Positions 9,190 through 16,964 of a stretch of 64,000 nucleotides of DNA are shown piece after piece. The position numbers and the translations under genes were made by a program. Numbering within the stretch: position 1 is the stretch's first letter; every line of letters begins with the position of its first letter. The stretch is from Streptosporangium sp040640155. Lineage in GTDB: Bacteria > Actinomycetota > Actinomycetes > Streptosporangiales > Streptosporangiaceae. Where the stretch lies: contig NZ_JBFABE010000013.1 of NCBI RefSeq assembly GCF_040640155.1, positions 89,615 to 153,614 on the forward strand. The letters are read 5' to 3'. The notes beneath the pieces are model-generated. The model did not search any database. It was not told the DNA's origin and saw only the letters and a program-made list of their open reading frames with translations.

Positions 9190-9224
9190 AAAAAACCCGC
9201 TCCGGTGCCACCGCCCCGGAACGG
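9190..9224 (-). terminator. Rho-independent terminator of soxR
   Basis: On the reverse strand the arms CCGTTCCGG and CCGGAGCGG (plus-strand positions 9216-9224 and 9197-9205; one G-U pair) close a 10-base loop and are followed by G and a run of six T. This is the canonical intrinsic-terminator layout, 45 bases past the soxR stop, and is rare in such GC-rich DNA. Confidence 0.8.
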
Positions 9225-9268
9225 GGCGCCCCGGCCGGGACGGCGGTCCGTACGTCCGCCGGAAGGGG

Positions 9269-9745
9269 TCAGTCCACGACGCAGGCGGGCTCGCACGCCT
9301 CGCGGGCGCCGAGCATCAGCCGCGAGCCCGGCCCGCGCGCGGCGGCCACGTCGTCGGGGTTGGCCAGCGCGCAGCGGTCCAGCGACAGGCAGCCGCAGGC
9401 GATGCAGTCGGTCAGCCCGTGCCGGAGCCGTTCGAGCTGCCTGATGCGGCCGTCCAGCTCGCCCTGCCACATCGTGGAGAGCCTCTCCCAGTCCTCCCGG
9501 GTGGGGGTACGGCCGTCGGGCAGGGCGGCGAGCGCCTCCTGGATCGTCCTGAGCGGGATCCCCACCCGCTGGGAGACCCGGATGAAGGCGATCCTGCGCA
9601 ACGTGTCGCGGGAGAAACGGCGCTGGTTGCCGGTGGTGCGGCGGCTGCGGATGAGCCCCTTGGACTCGTAGAAGTGCAGGGCGGAGACGGCCACCCCGCT
9701 GCGCGCGGAGAGCTGGCCGACGGTCATCTCCGGAGTGTTGGGCAT
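9269..9745 (-). CDS. soxR: Redox-sensing MerR-family activator SoxR
   Basis: A 158-residue MerR-family protein. An N-terminal winged helix (about residues 7-75; MTVGQLSARSGVAVSALHFYE) is followed by a dimerisation helix. The [2Fe-2S] cluster motif C-x2-C-x-C-x5-C is at Cys114, 117, 119 and 125 (CIACGCLSLDRC). Two further cysteines, 151 and 155, lie in the tail. I take ATG 9745 as start; the longer frame would run into the operator. In actinomycetes SoxR senses redox-active metabolites rather than driving a superoxide regulon through SoxS. It diverges from a PPOX oxidoreductase gene, and a perfect SoxR box lies between them. Confidence 0.96.
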   Translation of the reverse strand: MPNTPEMTVGQLSARSGVAVSALHFYESKGLIRSRRTTGNQRRFSRDTLRRIAFIRVSQRVGIPLRTIQEALAALPDGRTPTREDWERLSTMWQGELDGRIRQLERLRHGLTDCIACGCLSLDRCALANPDDVAAARGPGSRLMLGAREACEPACVVD

Positions 9746-9762
9746 GCGGCAGTCTAACTTGA

Positions 9763-9780
9763 CCTCAATCAACATTGAGG
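9763..9780. promoter_or_regulatory. SoxR box
   Basis: CCTCAATCAACATTGAGG fits the enterobacterial SoxR consensus CCTCAA-N6-TTGAGG exactly and is symmetric over 7-4-7 bases. It begins 18 bases before the soxR start and ends 15 bases before the PPOX gene. TTGACC at 9759-9764 overlaps the left arm and may be the -35 element of the rightward promoter. Confidence 0.93.
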
Positions 9781-9795
9781 TTACAGAGTAAGATC

Positions 9796-10194
9796 ATGAT
9801 TTTCACCGAGGCGGAACTCGCCTTCCTCAAGAGCCAGCACCTGGGCCGGTTGGCCACGACCGACTCCGCCGGGGGCCTGCAGAACAGCCCGACCGGTTTC
9901 CACGTCGACCCCGAGACCGGCGCCGTCGACATCTACGGCCGCGCGATGGGGACCACCAGGAAGTTCCGCAACGTCCGGACGAACCCGCGGGTGGCCTTCG
10001 TGGTGGACGAGCTCGCCTCCACCGATCCCTGGCGGGTGCGGGGGGTGGAGATCCGCGGCGAGGCCGAGGCCATCGAGGACCACGATCCCCCCTTCCCCCA
10101 CCTCAGCCGCGAGGTCATCCGCATCCATCCCCGCAGGGTCGTCTCCTGGGGCGTCGACCCCGAACACGAGGGCATGCGGGGCCGCGACGTCTGA
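9796..10194 (+). CDS. PPOX-class, probably F420-dependent oxidoreductase
   Basis: ATG 9796 gives 132 residues. The compact split-barrel fold of the pyridoxamine 5'-phosphate oxidase-like superfamily is suggested by FLKSQHLGRLATTDSAGGLQNSPTGF at the N-terminus, the TTRKFRNVRTNPRVAFVVDE segment, and the late RIHPRRVVSWGVD. This subfamily in actinobacteria often uses F420. A TTG seven codons upstream would overlap the SoxR box, so I reject it. Control by SoxR through the intervening box is very likely, so the enzyme probably reduces or detoxifies a redox-active compound. The real substrate is unknown. Confidence 0.85.
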   Translation: MIFTEAELAFLKSQHLGRLATTDSAGGLQNSPTGFHVDPETGAVDIYGRAMGTTRKFRNVRTNPRVAFVVDELASTDPWRVRGVEIRGEAEAIEDHDPPFPHLSREVIRIHPRRVVSWGVDPEHEGMRGRDV

Positions 10195-10250
10195 CCCTGC
10201 GCATCGAGAGCCCACCGGGAGCCCACCGGGAGCGCGCCGGGCCGCGCGCC

Positions 10251-10264
10251 GGGCCGCGCGGCCC
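10251..10264. terminator. Possible bidirectional terminator
   Basis: GGGCCGCGCGGCCC is a perfect 14-base palindrome between the convergent PPOX and LacI genes. It is preceded by tandem GAGCCCACCGG and GCGCCGGGCCGC units (10208-10260). No T-run is present, so the terminator call is tentative. Confidence 0.4.
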
Positions 10265-10298
10265 GTCACCCCGGGGCGGCCGTCCGGCCGCGCGCCGG

Positions 10299-11300
10299 TC
10301 AGCGCCCCAGCGTGCTCTCCCTGACCACGAGCCGGTAGCCCGCGCCGACCTCCTTCGGGGGGTGGTCGGCGGGGCCCTCGATGCGCTGCTTGAGCAGGTC
10401 GACCGCGATCCTGGCCAGCTCGGCCTTGTCGGGGGCGACCGTGGTCAGGGTGGGGGTGCTGAAACGGCCGTCCTCGATGTCGTCGAGCCCGGCCAGGGCG
10501 ACGTCCTCGGGCACCCGCAGCCCGGACGACAGCAGGGTCCGCATGGCGCCCAGCGCCAGCAGGTCGTTGAAGCAGAACACCGCGTCGGGCGGTTCGGCGC
10601 GCCCCAGCAGCGCGGCCATCGCCGCCGCCCCCTGGTCCCTGCGGTAGCGCTCGACCGTGGCGACCGTCTCGGGAAGCCCGTGGGCGGCCATGGCCTCGCG
10701 GTACCCGGCCAGGCGGAGCGGGGCGGTGCCGCTGGCGGCGTTGTCCTCGGCGCCCAGCGCGGCGACGCGGGTGCGGCCCAGCCCGATCAGGTGCTCGGTG
10801 ACGTCGCGCGCCGCCCGTACGTTGTCGATGGCCACGTGGTCGGCGGGGCCGTCGTGGATGCGCTCGCCGAGCAGCACGAGCGCGGTCGCGTCGGTGCGCG
10901 CGGCGAGCTCGTCGGCGCCGATCGCGATGGGGCTGAGGATGACCCCGTCCACCCGGTGGTCGCGGACCCCGTCGAGGATGCGCCGCTCCCGCTCCAGGCG
11001 GCCGTCGGTCTGCTCGATGACCACCAGCCACCTCAGCTCGGCCGCGGCGTCGATGACGAACCTGGACAGCTCGGCGAAGTAGGGGGCGTCGAGCTCGGGC
11101 AGCGCCAGGGCGATCACGCCGGTGCGTCCCTGGCGCAGGTTCCTCGCCGACAGGTTGGGCCGGTAGTCCAGCCGGGAGAGCGCCTCCTCCACCTTGGCCC
11201 GGGTCGCGGGCGAGACGTGGGCGTACCCGTTGACGACGTTGGAGACGGTCTTCACCGACACCCCCGCCAGGCGCGCGATGTCGCGCAGGCTCGCTCCCAC
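10299..11300 (-). CDS. LacI-family regulator of the arabinofuranosidase/ABC operon
   Basis: A 333-residue LacI/GalR protein starting at GTG 11300 with a GGGAGGGGGAG ribosome site. The helix-turn-helix and hinge are at residues 4-60 (SLRDIARLAGVSVKTVSNVVNG, then the hinge near residue 50). The periplasmic-binding-like sugar domain fills the rest, with AVFCFNDLLALGAM and the VALAGLDDIEDGRFSTPTLTTV segment. It diverges from the GH51 and sugar-importer genes, and paired ACAACGTTG elements lie between. It should repress that operon until an arabinose-containing sugar binds. It is distinct from the AraR-like LacI protein at 58673-59695. Confidence 0.9.
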   Translation of the reverse strand: MGASLRDIARLAGVSVKTVSNVVNGYAHVSPATRAKVEEALSRLDYRPNLSARNLRQGRTGVIALALPELDAPYFAELSRFVIDAAAELRWLVVIEQTDGRLERERRILDGVRDHRVDGVILSPIAIGADELAARTDATALVLLGERIHDGPADHVAIDNVRAARDVTEHLIGLGRTRVAALGAEDNAASGTAPLRLAGYREAMAAHGLPETVATVERYRRDQGAAAMAALLGRAEPPDAVFCFNDLLALGAMRTLLSSGLRVPEDVALAGLDDIEDGRFSTPTLTTVAPDKAELARIAVDLLKQRIEGPADHPPKEVGAGYRLVVRESTLGR

Positions 11301-11412
11301 TCGCTCCCCCTCCCGCCGGGGTGCCCGCCGCCCGGCCGGTACTCCGCGGGCCGTACGGGATCCGGTCCCGACGATCGTAACGCCCCGGTATCGACTCCTG
11401 GAGCCCCTGTTT

Positions 11413-11466
11413 ACAACGTTGAAACAACGTTGTAGAAACCACCTACCACGAAATGTCGCGTTAACA
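11413..11466. promoter_or_regulatory. Candidate LacI operators upstream of the GH51 operon
   Basis: ACAACGTTGA (11413-11422) and the perfect palindrome ACAACGTTGT (11424-11433) lie 11 bases apart, start to start, in an AT-rich patch between the divergent genes. The central CG with flanking symmetry is typical of LacI-family sites. Further on, GCGTTAACA (11458-11466) equals the right part of the AraR-like operator at 59727-59740, so a second regulator may also act here. Confidence 0.7.
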
Positions 11467-11479
11467 GAGAGGTCGTGCC

Positions 11480-12994
11480 GTGGCGACCACCGCCCGTCTC
11501 ACCCTGGACCCCGCCTTCCGCATCGCCCCGGTCGAGCCCCGGCTCTTCGGCTCGTTCGTGGAGCACATGGGCCGCTGCGTCTACACCGGCGTCTTCGAGC
11601 CCGGCCACCCGCTGGCCGACGCCGACGGCCTGCGCACCGACGTGCTGGAGCTGACCCGCGAGCTCGGGGTCACGGTGGTCCGCTACCCCGGGGGCAACTT
11701 CGTCTCCAACTACCGCTGGGAGGACGGCGTCGGCCCGGTCGAGGAGCGGCCGGCGCGGCTGGACATGGCCTGGCGCAGCCTGGAGGGCAACGCCTTCGGG
11801 CTCAACGAGTTCATGGCCTGGGCCGCCAAGGCCGGGGTCGAGCCGATGATGGCGCTCAACCTCGGCACCCGGGGGGTCGCCGAGGCGCTGGAGCTGGTCG
11901 AGTACGCCAACTACCCCGGCGGCACGCGCCTGTCGGAGCTGCGCCGCTCGCACGGCGTCGACAAACCGCACGACGTGCGGCTGTGGTGCCTGGGCAACGA
12001 GCTGGACGGCCCCTGGCAGATGGGCCACAAGACCGCCGCCGAGTACGGCCGGCTGGCCGCCGAGACCGCGCGGGCCCTGCTGCGCTTCGACGGCGGCCTG
12101 TCGCTGGTGGCCTGCGGCAGCTCCAACAGCGGCATGCCGACGTTCGGCTCCTGGGAGGCCGAGGTGCTGGAGGCGACGTACGAGATGGTCGACTACATCT
12201 CGCTGCACGCCTACTACGACCCCTCCGACGGCGACGTCGACTCCTTCCTCGCCAGCGGCGCCGACATGGAGCACATGATCCGCTCGATCGCGGCCACCGC
12301 CGACCACGTGGGCGCGAAACTGCGCAGCACCAAGCGGATCCGGCTCTCCTTCGACGAGTGGAACGTCTGGTACCAGAGCCGCTTCGGGGGCGAGTCGTCG
12401 CTGGAGTGGCGGGAGCGCCCGCGGCTGATCGAGGACACCTACGACGTGACCGACGCGGTGGTGGTCGGCAGCCTGCTCATCACGCTGCTGCGCAACGCCG
12501 ACCGGGTCGGCGTCGCCTGCCAGGCGCAGCTCGCCAACGTGATCGCCCCGATCAGGACCGAGCCGGGCGGCCCGGCGTGGCGGCAGAGCATCTTCCACCC
12601 GTTCGCGCTGACCGCCCGGCACGCCCGCGGCCAGGTGCTGCGCGTGGAGCCCGAGTGCGGGACGATCCCGACCGCCAGGTACGGCGAGGCGCCCGCGCTC
12701 TGGGCGACCGCCACGCACGACGAGGCGACCGGCGAGCTGACGCTGTTCGTGGTCAACCGCGACCGGAACGCCCCGTGCGCGCTGGAGCTCACGCTGCCCG
12801 AGGGGATGCGGCCCGTCGAGCACCTGGAGCTCACCGACGACGACCTGTCGGCGGTCAACACCGCCGACGCTCCCGACCGCGTCGTCCCCCGGCCCGGCGC
12901 GGGCGCGCGCCAGGAGGGCCGCCGCTCCGTCCTGAACCTCTCACCCGTCTCGTGGAACGTCGTCCGCTTCGCTCCCTCGTCCCCCCAGGAGTAA
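11480..12994 (+). CDS. abfA: GH51 alpha-L-arabinofuranosidase
   Basis: A 504-residue intracellular-type GH51 enzyme without a signal peptide, starting at GTG 11480 after AGAGAGG. The (beta/alpha)8 catalytic domain carries the acid/base Glu174 in CLGNELDGPWQMGHK and the nucleophile Glu293 in LSFDEWNVWY. The N-terminal EPRLFGSFVEHMGRCVY segment is characteristic. A C-terminal beta-sandwich follows after about residue 390. It removes terminal alpha-L-arabinofuranosyl units from imported arabino-oligosaccharides. It is the first gene of an operon with a sugar ABC importer (5-base gap to the binding-protein gene). The arabinose released can enter the araBDA route encoded at 50955-54828. Confidence 0.96.
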   Translation: MATTARLTLDPAFRIAPVEPRLFGSFVEHMGRCVYTGVFEPGHPLADADGLRTDVLELTRELGVTVVRYPGGNFVSNYRWEDGVGPVEERPARLDMAWRSLEGNAFGLNEFMAWAAKAGVEPMMALNLGTRGVAEALELVEYANYPGGTRLSELRRSHGVDKPHDVRLWCLGNELDGPWQMGHKTAAEYGRLAAETARALLRFDGGLSLVACGSSNSGMPTFGSWEAEVLEATYEMVDYISLHAYYDPSDGDVDSFLASGADMEHMIRSIAATADHVGAKLRSTKRIRLSFDEWNVWYQSRFGGESSLEWRERPRLIEDTYDVTDAVVVGSLLITLLRNADRVGVACQAQLANVIAPIRTEPGGPAWRQSIFHPFALTARHARGQVLRVEPECGTIPTARYGEAPALWATATHDEATGELTLFVVNRDRNAPCALELTLPEGMRPVEHLELTDDDLSAVNTADAPDRVVPRPGAGARQEGRRSVLNLSPVSWNVVRFAPSSPQE

Positions 12995-12998
12995 GACC

Positions 12999-14339
12999 AT
13001 GACCAGTCCCCTGTCCCGCCGCTCGTTCATGGGCCTGACCGGCGCCGCCGGCCTGACCGCCGCGCTGGCCGCCTGCGGAGGCGGCACCAAGATCGGCTCC
13101 GGCGCCTCCTCGCCGGCCTCGGCCGCGCCGACCTTCGCCGGCGGGGAGTACTCCGGCCCCAAGGTGACGCTGGACTACTGGAACGGCTTCACCGGCGGCG
13201 ACGGCCCGCACATGCGGACCATGCTGGAGGCGTTCAACAAGGAGTACGCCGGCCGCATCGAGGTCCGCAACGTCACCCGGCGCTGGGAGGACCTCTACCC
13301 GGCCATGCCGACGGCCATCACCGCGGGCAAGGGCCCGGACGTGGCGGTCATCCACAACGACTGGATCGGTACCTTCGCCACCCGGCAGACGCTGATCCCG
13401 CTGGACGACGTGGTCGGCGCGCTGAAGCTCAGCGAGGCCGACTTCATCCCCGCGGTGTGGAACGCCGGCATCTACGAGGGCAAGCGCTACAGCGTCCCGC
13501 TGGACGTGCACAGCCTGGCCGACTACTGGAACACCTCCCACCTGGAGAAGATCGACCTCGACGACGCCCCCGCCGACAAGGCCTCCTACGAGGACGCCCT
13601 GGGAAGGCTCAAGCAGGCCGGGATCGAGAACCCGTTCTGGATGCCCAGCAAGTGGCCGGCGCACCTGATGTTCATGACCCTGCTGTGGCAGTTCGGCGGC
13701 GAGCTCTACAGCGAGGACGGCGCGAACGCGCTCTGGGGCTCCGAGGCGGGCGCCAAGGCCCTGGGCTGGATGGTCGAGCAGATCGACAAGGGCCTCAGCC
13801 CGGCCAAGGTCGCCCAGGACAGCCAGTACGCCGCCTTCAAGAACGACAAGGTCAGCTTCACCTGGGACGGCATCTGGCAGATCAACGACCTGAAGACCAA
13901 CGCCAAGTCGCTGAAGTGGGGCATGTCCCCGATCCCCAACATCGGCGGCACGGCCGCGGCGTGGGCCTCCTCGCACAACTTCGTGATGACCTCCCAGGCG
14001 GGCAAGGACCCCAACAAGGTCCAGGCGGCCAAGTTCTTCATCGACCACATCAGCCGCCAGTCGACCGAGTGGGCCAAGGCCGGGATGATCCCGGCGCGCA
14101 ACTCCGCCCGCCAGGACCCGGCGATCGCCGACCTGCCGCAGATCAAGATGGCCGCCGACGTGAACATCTTCCGCTTCCTGCCGCCGCTGCCCGGCGTCGG
14201 TGACGTGCAGTCCAAGGCGCTGGAGCTCGCCATCGCCAAGGCCGTGCTGAAGCAGTCCTCCCCGGCCGACGCGCTGAAGGAGGGCGTGGCGTCGGCCGAC
14301 AAGCTGCTCGCCGCCAACAAGCGGAAGTACGAGAAGTGA
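12999..14339 (+). CDS. Sugar ABC importer, substrate-binding lipoprotein
   Basis: A 446-residue family-1 extracellular solute-binding protein. The N-terminus combines a twin-arginine-like signal (SRRSFMGLTGAAGLTAALAAC) with a lipobox LAAC at Cys26, so the mature protein is probably lipid-anchored and perhaps Tat-exported. The fold follows the usual oligosaccharide-binding pattern (LDYWNGFTGGDGPHMRTML early; many aromatic residues in the sugar groove). It overlaps the first permease gene by 4 bases (GTGA). Beside the GH51 enzyme, the ligand is most likely arabino- or arabinoxylo-oligosaccharides. The operon lacks its own ATPase, so a shared MsiK-like ATPase elsewhere is likely. Confidence 0.93.
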   Translation: MTSPLSRRSFMGLTGAAGLTAALAACGGGTKIGSGASSPASAAPTFAGGEYSGPKVTLDYWNGFTGGDGPHMRTMLEAFNKEYAGRIEVRNVTRRWEDLYPAMPTAITAGKGPDVAVIHNDWIGTFATRQTLIPLDDVVGALKLSEADFIPAVWNAGIYEGKRYSVPLDVHSLADYWNTSHLEKIDLDDAPADKASYEDALGRLKQAGIENPFWMPSKWPAHLMFMTLLWQFGGELYSEDGANALWGSEAGAKALGWMVEQIDKGLSPAKVAQDSQYAAFKNDKVSFTWDGIWQINDLKTNAKSLKWGMSPIPNIGGTAAAWASSHNFVMTSQAGKDPNKVQAAKFFIDHISRQSTEWAKAGMIPARNSARQDPAIADLPQIKMAADVNIFRFLPPLPGVGDVQSKALELAIAKAVLKQSSPADALKEGVASADKLLAANKRKYEK

Positions 14340-15283
14340 GCCTGCTCACCGAGGAGATGGGCCGGCCCGGCACCGCCGGGCCGGACCGGCCCGGCGGTGC
14401 CGGGAAGACGCCCAGGATGCGGCCGTGGACGCCGTACGCCTTCCTCGCCCCCTATCTCGCGCTGTTCGCGGTCTTCATGCTGCTGCCGATCGGCTTCGGG
14501 TTCTGGACGAGCCTGCACGAGTGGGACATCAACCTCCCCGCCAAGCCGTTCGTGGGGCTGGAGAACTACCTGGAGCTGTTCGACCCCTCCAGTGTGGACG
14601 GCTCGCGGTTCTGGACGGCCATGCGGGCCACCGGCATCTTCACGGTCGCGTCGGTGCCGCTGCTCATCGTGCTGCCGCTGCTCACCGCGCTGCTGATGAA
14701 CGGGCGCTTCGCCGGGCGCAACGTCTACCGCGCCGTCTACTTCGCGCCGTACGTGCTGGGCGTGGCGGTCGTCGGCTTCGTCTGGCAGTTCCTGCTGGAC
14801 GGCAACATCGGCCTGGTCAACCACTACCTCGGCCTGGACGTGCAGTGGACCAACGACGTGGCGCCCGCCTGGGTGGCGCTGGTGGGCGTGACGGTCTGGT
14901 GGACGCTGGGCCTGAACTCGGTCATCTTCCTGGCCGGGCTCCAGGACATCCCGCGTGAGCTGCACGAGGCCGCGATGGTCGACGGCGCCTCCGCCTGGCA
15001 GCGGTTCCGCTCGGTGACGCTGCCGGGGCTGCGGCCCGTCACGGTGTTCGTGGTCAACGCCACGATCCTGGCCTCGGCCAACATGTTCGGCCAGTCCTAC
15101 CTGATCACCCGGGGGGCGCCCGCCGACCAGACGAAGACGGCGATCTACCTCATCGCCGAGACCGGCCTGCGCCAGTTCGACATGGGCACCGCCTCCGCGA
15201 TGAGCTTCATCCTGGCGGCGTTCCTCATGGTGGCCAGCGGCCTGGTGTTCGGCGCCTTCAGGGACAGGAGCGCGCGGCGATGA
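14336..15283 (+). CDS. Sugar ABC importer permease 1 (MalF-like)
   Basis: Starts at GTG 14336, overlapping the binding-protein stop. It has 315 residues with six predicted membrane segments and the EAA loop (ELHEAAMVDGASAWQRFRSVTLPGL), which docks to the ATPase. It starts with a cytoplasmic extension of about 35 residues rich in Gly/Pro. It pairs with the next permease, with which it overlaps by 4 bases (ATGA). This is a carbohydrate-uptake class 1 permease; no ATPase gene follows. Confidence 0.93.
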   Translation: MSLLTEEMGRPGTAGPDRPGGAGKTPRMRPWTPYAFLAPYLALFAVFMLLPIGFGFWTSLHEWDINLPAKPFVGLENYLELFDPSSVDGSRFWTAMRATGIFTVASVPLLIVLPLLTALLMNGRFAGRNVYRAVYFAPYVLGVAVVGFVWQFLLDGNIGLVNHYLGLDVQWTNDVAPAWVALVGVTVWWTLGLNSVIFLAGLQDIPRELHEAAMVDGASAWQRFRSVTLPGLRPVTVFVVNATILASANMFGQSYLITRGAPADQTKTAIYLIAETGLRQFDMGTASAMSFILAAFLMVASGLVFGAFRDRSARR

Positions 15284-16116
15284 CCCACGACACCCGGCGG
15301 CTGCGGCGCGCCCTGCTGCACCTGGTCCTGGCGGTGATCGCGGCGCTGTACCTGAGCCCGCTGGTCTACATGTTCGTCACCTCGTTCAAGACCCGCGAGG
15401 CGGCCGGGTCCACCGAGCCGCAGTGGATCCCGGACCCGGTGTCGCTGGACGCCTACCGGGAGCTGCTCGGCAGCGCCGACAGCCCGATCATGACGTGGTT
15501 CCTCAACAGCCTCGCCGCCGCCACCGGGCACGCCGCCCTGGTGCTGGTGACCGCCGCGCCGGCCGCGTACGCGCTGGCCAGGCTCCGCTTCCGCGGCCGG
15601 AGGACGATCTTCGCGACGGTGGTGGCGACGCTGTTCGTGCCGCCGGTGGTGCTGCTGATCCCCAACTTCCTGATCGTCAACGAGCTCGCCTGGGTGGACA
15701 GCCTGCCCGCGGTGATCGTCCCGGCGGCCGCCGGGGCGTTCGGCGTGTTCTTCCTGCGGCAGTTCTTCATCACCCTGCCCGGCGAGCTGGAGGAGGCCGC
15801 CGAGCTGGACGGCTGCAACCGGTGGCAGATCTTCACCGTCATCGCGCTCCCGCTGGCCCGCCCGGCGCTGGCCACGCTGTTCCTGCTGTCGTTCCTCACC
15901 AACTGGAACGACTTCCTGTGGCCGATCTTCGTCCTGCTCAGCCCCGAGTCCCTGACGCTCCCGGCGGGCCTGGGCAACTTCCAGAGCGCCAACAGCATCC
16001 GCTACGACCTGCTGATGGCCGGGGCGGTGATCGCCAGCCTGCCGGTGATCGGGATCTACCTCGTGGCGCAGCGGTGGATCATCGAGGGCATCTCCCGTTC
16101 CGGCCTGAAGGGATGA
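15280..16116 (+). CDS. Sugar ABC importer permease 2 (MalG-like)
   Basis: A 278-residue permease with about six membrane segments and the EAA loop ELEEAAELDGCNRWQIFTVIALPLARPA. The ATG overlaps the stop of permease 1. It completes the translocation pore of the importer next to the GH51 gene. The operon ends here: a patatin-like gene begins 19 bases later but is functionally unrelated, so it may be read through or have its own promoter. Confidence 0.93.
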   Translation: MTHDTRRLRRALLHLVLAVIAALYLSPLVYMFVTSFKTREAAGSTEPQWIPDPVSLDAYRELLGSADSPIMTWFLNSLAAATGHAALVLVTAAPAAYALARLRFRGRRTIFATVVATLFVPPVVLLIPNFLIVNELAWVDSLPAVIVPAAAGAFGVFFLRQFFITLPGELEEAAELDGCNRWQIFTVIALPLARPALATLFLLSFLTNWNDFLWPIFVLLSPESLTLPAGLGNFQSANSIRYDLLMAGAVIASLPVIGIYLVAQRWIIEGISRSGLKG

Positions 16117-16135
16117 ACCGGTAAGAATAGGACGC

Positions 16136-16957
16136 ATGACGAGAGCACTGGTGCTGGGTGGCGGGGGTGTGGCGGGCATCGCCTGGGAGGCGGGGGTCGT
16201 CACGGGCCTGCGCCGGGCGGGCGTGGACCTGGGAGAGGCAGACCTGGTGATCGGCACCTCGGCCGGGTCGGTCGTGGGGACCCTGGTGGCCACCGGGGCC
16301 GACCTGGAGGCCTCGGTCGGCGGGCGGGCGCGGTCGGAGACGGCGACCGCGTCCTCGGTGGACATGGAGGCGGTCATGGCCGCCTTCAGCCTCCTGTACG
16401 ACCCGTCCCTGGAGCCGCGGGAGGCCCGGCGCCGGGTGGGCGAGCTGGCGCTGGCCGTGCCGGACACCGGCGCCAGGATCGAGACGATCGGCGAGCGGCT
16501 GCCCGTCAAGGAGTGGCCGTCGCGCCGCCTGCTGATCACCGCGGTCGACGCCGGGACCGGCGAGTTCGTGGTCTGGGACCGCGACTCCGGGGCGCCGCTG
16601 GTCTCGGCCGTCGCCTCCAGCTGCGCGGTCCCGTGCGTGTTCCCGCCGGTGGAGATCAACGGGCGCCGCTACATGGACGGCGGGGTGCGCTCGGCGAGCA
16701 ACATCGACCTGGCCGCGGGCAGCTCCGCCGTCGTCGTCCTGGAGCCGCTGGCGCACGCCTCGCCCAGGAGCCGATTCGAGGCCGAGGTCGCCGCGCTGGG
16801 GGACGCCCGCGTCGCGCACGTCGGCCCGGACGAGGCGGCGATCGCGGTGTTCGGCGCCGACGTCCTCGACCCGGCCCTGTGGCGCCCGGCGTTCGAGGCC
16901 GGGCTCGCCCAGGCGCCCGCGGTCGCCGGGAGCGTGGCCGAGGTCTGGAAGGACTGA
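16136..16957 (+). CDS. Patatin-like phospholipase
   Basis: A 273-residue protein of the bacterial patatin/RssA type. It shows the glycine-rich oxyanion hole (LGGGGVAGIAWEAGV, residues 7-21), the nucleophile elbow GTSAG near residue 42, and the catalytic-dyad Asp in MDGGVRSASN near residue 180. It should hydrolyse acyl ester bonds of phospholipids or similar lipids. No signal peptide is visible, so it is cytoplasmic or membrane-peripheral. A P-loop kinase-like gene follows after 7 bases. I see no nucleotide cyclase or other anti-phage partner beside it. Confidence 0.9.
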   Translation: MTRALVLGGGGVAGIAWEAGVVTGLRRAGVDLGEADLVIGTSAGSVVGTLVATGADLEASVGGRARSETATASSVDMEAVMAAFSLLYDPSLEPREARRRVGELALAVPDTGARIETIGERLPVKEWPSRRLLITAVDAGTGEFVVWDRDSGAPLVSAVASSCAVPCVFPPVEINGRRYMDGGVRSASNIDLAAGSSAVVVLEPLAHASPRSRFEAEVAALGDARVAHVGPDEAAIAVFGADVLDPALWRPAFEAGLAQAPAVAGSVAEVWKD

Positions 16958-16964
16958 GGGCGGC

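Noticed and set aside
5910..9191. A very long open frame on the plus strand, opposite the xyloglucanase.
   Set aside because: It mirrors the reverse-strand GH74 gene, whose codon bias removes stops in the opposite frame. The translation is Arg/Gly/Val-rich without domains.
10299..11300. This LacI protein as the regulator of the araBDA regulon.
   Set aside because: The motif at its own divergent promoter (ACAACGTTG) differs from the ara operator, and another LacI gene sits beside the ara genes.
16136..16957. Patatin as an anti-phage (CBASS) effector.
   Set aside because: No cyclic-nucleotide synthase or accessory gene is nearby. The sequence fits general bacterial patatins.
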